Shown: positions 61,578-64,000 of the stretch, one piece after another
How positions within the stretch are numbered: the first letter of the stretch is position 1
Layout of the letters: each line of letters starts with the position of its first letter
DNA from: an uncultured Oscillospiraceae bacterium
Lineage (GTDB): Bacteria; Bacillota; Clostridia; Oscillospirales; Acutalibacteraceae
Reading direction: 5' to 3'
NCBI GenBank assembly: GCA_902465155.1
Contig: CABQLY010000004.1
Span: 62,001-126,000, forward strand
Length of the DNA stretch: 64,000 bases
The notes under the pieces: model-generated
Told to the model about the DNA's origin: nothing
The model's input: the letters and a program-made list of their open reading frames with translations, nothing else
Database searches by the model: none
Made by a program: the position numbers and the translations under genes

Positions 61578-64000
61578 TTACTCCTGCGGCTTTGGGGCAG
61601 CAGGCTCGCTGCCCTGGGTCGGCTGCTCTTTTTCAAAGGTAAAGGCGCCCTCTTTAAAATCGCAGCAAACGGTGTTGCCGGCCGTTAGGGTGCGGTCTAA
61701 CATCAGCTCGCTCAGCGGGTCCTCTATTTTAGACTGAATAGCGCGCCGCAGAGGACGAGCACCGTAAAGCTTATCGAACCCCGCGTCGGCAATGGCCGAA
61801 ACGGCTGCCGGGGTAAAGTTTACGGTAATATTCAGCCCTTTCATACGGCCGGCCAGCTCCTGCAGCATTTTTTCGGCAATATGCTCAATATCCGCCTTTT
61901 CTAACTTGTGGAACACAATAATGTCATCCACACGGTTTAAAAATTCGGGCTTAAAGGCCTGGCGCAGCTCGCCCAAAACCTTTTCGCGAACATCGGTATC
62001 CTCCTGCCGCTCGCCCTCGGCGGTAAAGCCAAAGGAAACGGTTTTGTCGGTAATTAACCGCGCCCCAATGTTCGAGGTCATAATAATTACCGTGTTTTTA
62101 AAATCTACCCGGCGACCTTGGCTGTCGGTTAAAATGCCGTCCTCCAAAATCTGCAGCAGAATGTTAAAAACATCCGGGTGGGCTTTTTCAATTTCATCAA
62201 ACAAAATAACGCTGTAGGGCTTACGGCGCACCTTTTCGGTCAGCTGGCCGCCCTCCTCAAACCCAACATATCCGGGGGGCGAACCCACAATTTTAGAAAC
62301 CGTGTGCTTTTCCATATACTCCGACATATCTAGCCGGATCATGGCGTCCTCGGTGCCAAACATGGTTTGGGCAAGCGCCTTACAAAGCTCGGTTTTGCCA
62401 ACGCCGGTAGGCCCTAAAAAAATGAACGAGCCAATGGGGCGTTTAGGGTCCTTTAACCCTACACGGCCGCGGCGAATGGCCTTGGCAACAGCGGTTACGG
62501 CTTCATCCTGCCCAATAATGCGCCGGTGCAAAACCTCCTCTAACCTTAAAAGCCGTTCGCTTTCGCTTTCGGTTAGCTGCCCGGTGGGAATCCCCGTCCA
62601 TTTTGAAACAATTTGGGCAATATCCTCGGCCGTTACGGTGCGGCCGGCGTTATCCGGGCTTTGCTGCCACTGGGTGCGTTTTTCGGTTAGTTCGGCCTTT
62701 AGGGCCTGTTCGCGGTCACGCAGCTCGGCGGCTTTTTCAAAGTTCTGGTTGTTAATTTCCTGCGATTTTTGCTGCTCTAACTCTTTAATTTGCTGCTCTA
62801 AGCTTTTAATATCCTGCGGCTCGGCAACCGTGCGCAAACGCACCTTCGAGCCAGCCTCGTCTATTAAATCAATGGCTTTATCCGGCAAATAGCGGTCAGA
62901 AATATAGCGGCTGGAAAGCTTAACGGCGGCCTCCAGCGCCTCGTTGGTGTATTTTACCTTGTGGTGCGCCTCGTAGCGGTCGCGCAGGCCCTTTAAAATG
63001 GCCAGGCTGTCCTCCTCGCTGGGTTCCCCTACCGTTACCGGTTGAAAACGGCGTTCCAAAGCGGCGTCCTTTTCAATATTCTTGCGGTATTCGGCCAGCG
63101 TGGTAGCGCCAATTACCTGCAGCTCGCCCCGCGCTAAGGAAGGCTTTAAAATATTCGCCGCGTCGGTAGAGCCTTCGGCCGAGCCGGTACCTACAATGGT
63201 GTGTACCTCATCAATAAACAAAATAACATCATCGGCGCCGCAAACCTCGTCTATAATTGCTTTAATGCGCTCCTCAAAATCGCCGCGGTATTTGGTGCCG
63301 GCTACCATGCCGGTTAAATCCAGCGCAATTAGGCGCTTGTTTTTCAGCAGCTCCGGCGCGTCGCCCGCGGCAATTTTTTGGGCCAGCCCCTCTACCACCG
63401 CGGTTTTACCAACGCCCGGCTCGCCAATAAGGCAGGGGTTGTTTTTGGTGCGGCGGCACAAAATTTCAATTACCCGCTCAATGGCGTCGGCACGGCCAAT
63501 TACCGGGTCTAACCGCCCCTCTTTCGCGTCCTTGGTTAAATCGTGGCCGTACTTGTCCAGCGTGGGGGTTTTGCCGTTTGTTTTTTTACGCGCCCCGGCC
63601 GGGCCCTCCGGCTCGTTTTCCTCCAAAGTTTCCTGCACGCCAATGGTTTGCAAAACCTTGCCGCTTAGCTCCTGCACATCGGCGCCAAGCTCGTTTAAAA
63701 AGCGGATGGCGTAATTGTCACCCTCGCTTAAAATGCCAATTAACAAATGCTCGGTGCCAACCAGCGCCTTGCCCATTTGGCGTACGCCGGTTACGGCATT
63801 TTCAATAACCCGTTTGGCACGGGGGGTTAAATGGTCGGGCGTTAGCTGCGTAGGCGTTCCGCGGCCAACCGTTTCAACAATTAGGCGCTCTACGGCCTCG
63901 GCAGTTACGCCGTACTCGGCAAGCAGGCTGGCGGCAACGCTGCCGTCTACCGAAAGCACACCGTACAGCAAATGCTCGCTGCCAATGTAGGTGTGGCCAA
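61578..64000 (-). CDS. clpC: ATP-dependent Clp protease ATPase ClpC (5' end beyond window)
   Basis: About 807 residues of a HSP100 AAA+ unfoldase are visible, open through the right edge (GHTYIGSEHLLYGVLS at the start of the visible part). Domains: Clp_N repeats (one Clp_N repeat after the edge), AAA1 with IGEPGVGKTAVVEGLAQ and VILFIDEVHTIVGTGSAEG, a UVR-like coiled middle domain (ELRDREQAL) that binds McsB/MecA-type adaptors in ClpC, and AAA2 with LGPTGVGKTELCKALA and ILFDEIEKAHPDVFN. It feeds substrates to ClpP. In spore-formers ClpC also degrades sporulation regulators (family knowledge). The start codon is outside the window. Confidence 0.95.
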   Translation of the reverse strand, partial: GHTYIGSEHLLYGVLSVDGSVAASLLAEYGVTAEAVERLIVETVGRGTPTQLTPDHLTPRAKRVIENAVTGVRQMGKALVGTEHLLIGILSEGDNYAIRFLNELGADVQELSGKVLQTIGVQETLEENEPEGPAGARKKTNGKTPTLDKYGHDLTKDAKEGRLDPVIGRADAIERVIEILCRRTKNNPCLIGEPGVGKTAVVEGLAQKIAAGDAPELLKNKRLIALDLTGMVAGTKYRGDFEERIKAIIDEVCGADDVILFIDEVHTIVGTGSAEGSTDAANILKPSLARGELQVIGATTLAEYRKNIEKDAALERRFQPVTVGEPSEEDSLAILKGLRDRYEAHHKVKYTNEALEAAVKLSSRYISDRYLPDKAIDLIDEAGSKVRLRTVAEPQDIKSLEQQIKELEQQKSQEINNQNFEKAAELRDREQALKAELTEKRTQWQQSPDNAGRTVTAEDIAQIVSKWTGIPTGQLTESESERLLRLEEVLHRRIIGQDEAVTAVAKAIRRGRVGLKDPKRPIGSFIFLGPTGVGKTELCKALAQTMFGTEDAMIRLDMSEYMEKHTVSKIVGSPPGYVGFEEGGQLTEKVRRKPYSVILFDEIEKAHPDVFNILLQILEDGILTDSQGRRVDFKNTVIIMTSNIGARLITDKTVSFGFTAEGERQEDTDVREKVLGELRQAFKPEFLNRVDDIIVFHKLEKADIEHIAEKMLQELAGRMKGLNITVNFTPAAVSAIADAGFDKLYGARPLRRAIQSKIEDPLSELMLDRTLTAGNTVCCDFKEGAFTFEKEQPTQGSEPAAPKPQE

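Overview
The window looks like a chromosomal segment of a spore-forming, Gram-positive gut-type Clostridia member, probably order Oscillospirales (Ruminococcaceae/Oscillospiraceae-like). Evidence is the Firmicutes-type nusA operon order, the LL-diaminopimelate aminotransferase route to lysine and peptidoglycan precursors, sporulation-type proteins (YunB, a SpoIIQ-like M23 protein, a SpoIID domain, a SigH-like sigma factor), a dockerin protein, sortase-type wall anchors, and T-rich intrinsic terminators. Species assignment is inference. TTG and GTG starts with good Shine-Dalgarno sites are common (ribF, truB, ylxQ, rimP, yunB, iscS, sipW and others).

Layout. 1-2.1 kb: tail of a Cys-rich protein and a zinc-ribbon/pseudokinase/PASTA membrane protein. 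2.3-10.4 kb (minus): translation operon rimP-nusA-ylxR-ylxQ-infB-rbfA-nrnA-truB-ribF, with overlapping genes, a consensus promoter and a leader hairpin. 10.7-14.2 kb: dockerin protein, mgtE with a short leader ORF and attenuator-like hairpins, a candidate minus-strand small RNA, and a SpoIIQ-like M23 protein. 14.7-19.1 kb: a 1461-residue beta-helix wall protein. 19.5-28 kb (minus): sugar nucleotidyltransferase, exopolysaccharide priming transferase, dapL, dapF, ligA, yunB and a cytidylate-kinase-like gene. 28.3-37.1 kb (minus): iscS, thiI, a CinA-sortase B fusion, and a second fusion made of a degenerate CinA N-domain, a dead sortase and an intact SpoIID domain. 37.3-40.3 kb: a phosphoribosyltransferase, tRNA-Pro(GGG), and metK under a SAM-I riboswitch.

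40.5-52.9 kb is the most striking region. A minus-strand extracellular-matrix operon encodes an LPXTG-like membrane protein, a small TasA-like protein, a Cys-rich protein, the SipW signal peptidase, four large TasA/CalY-type secreted proteins with beta-helix passengers, and a membrane protein with an internal SipW-type segment. It is preceded by a c-di-GMP-I riboswitch with a terminator. Just upstream lies a tyrosine recombinase gene inside a 1.4-kb segment bounded by 21-bp inverted repeats (one mismatch). That segment carries a near-perfect outward promoter next to the right repeat. As sequenced, this promoter points away from the operon into a strong terminator. Inversion would put it at the left repeat, reading into the riboswitch and matrix genes. 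I infer a phase-variable, c-di-GMP-gated biofilm switch captured in the OFF orientation.

53-64 kb: a GH3 glycosidase, a P1B-type metal ATPase with a DUF6110 partner, phosphoglucomutase, a SigH-like sigma factor, a degenerate tRNA-like element, a zinc-ribbon protein, and clpC running off the right edge. All calls come from reading the sequence and from family knowledge; no database search was run.
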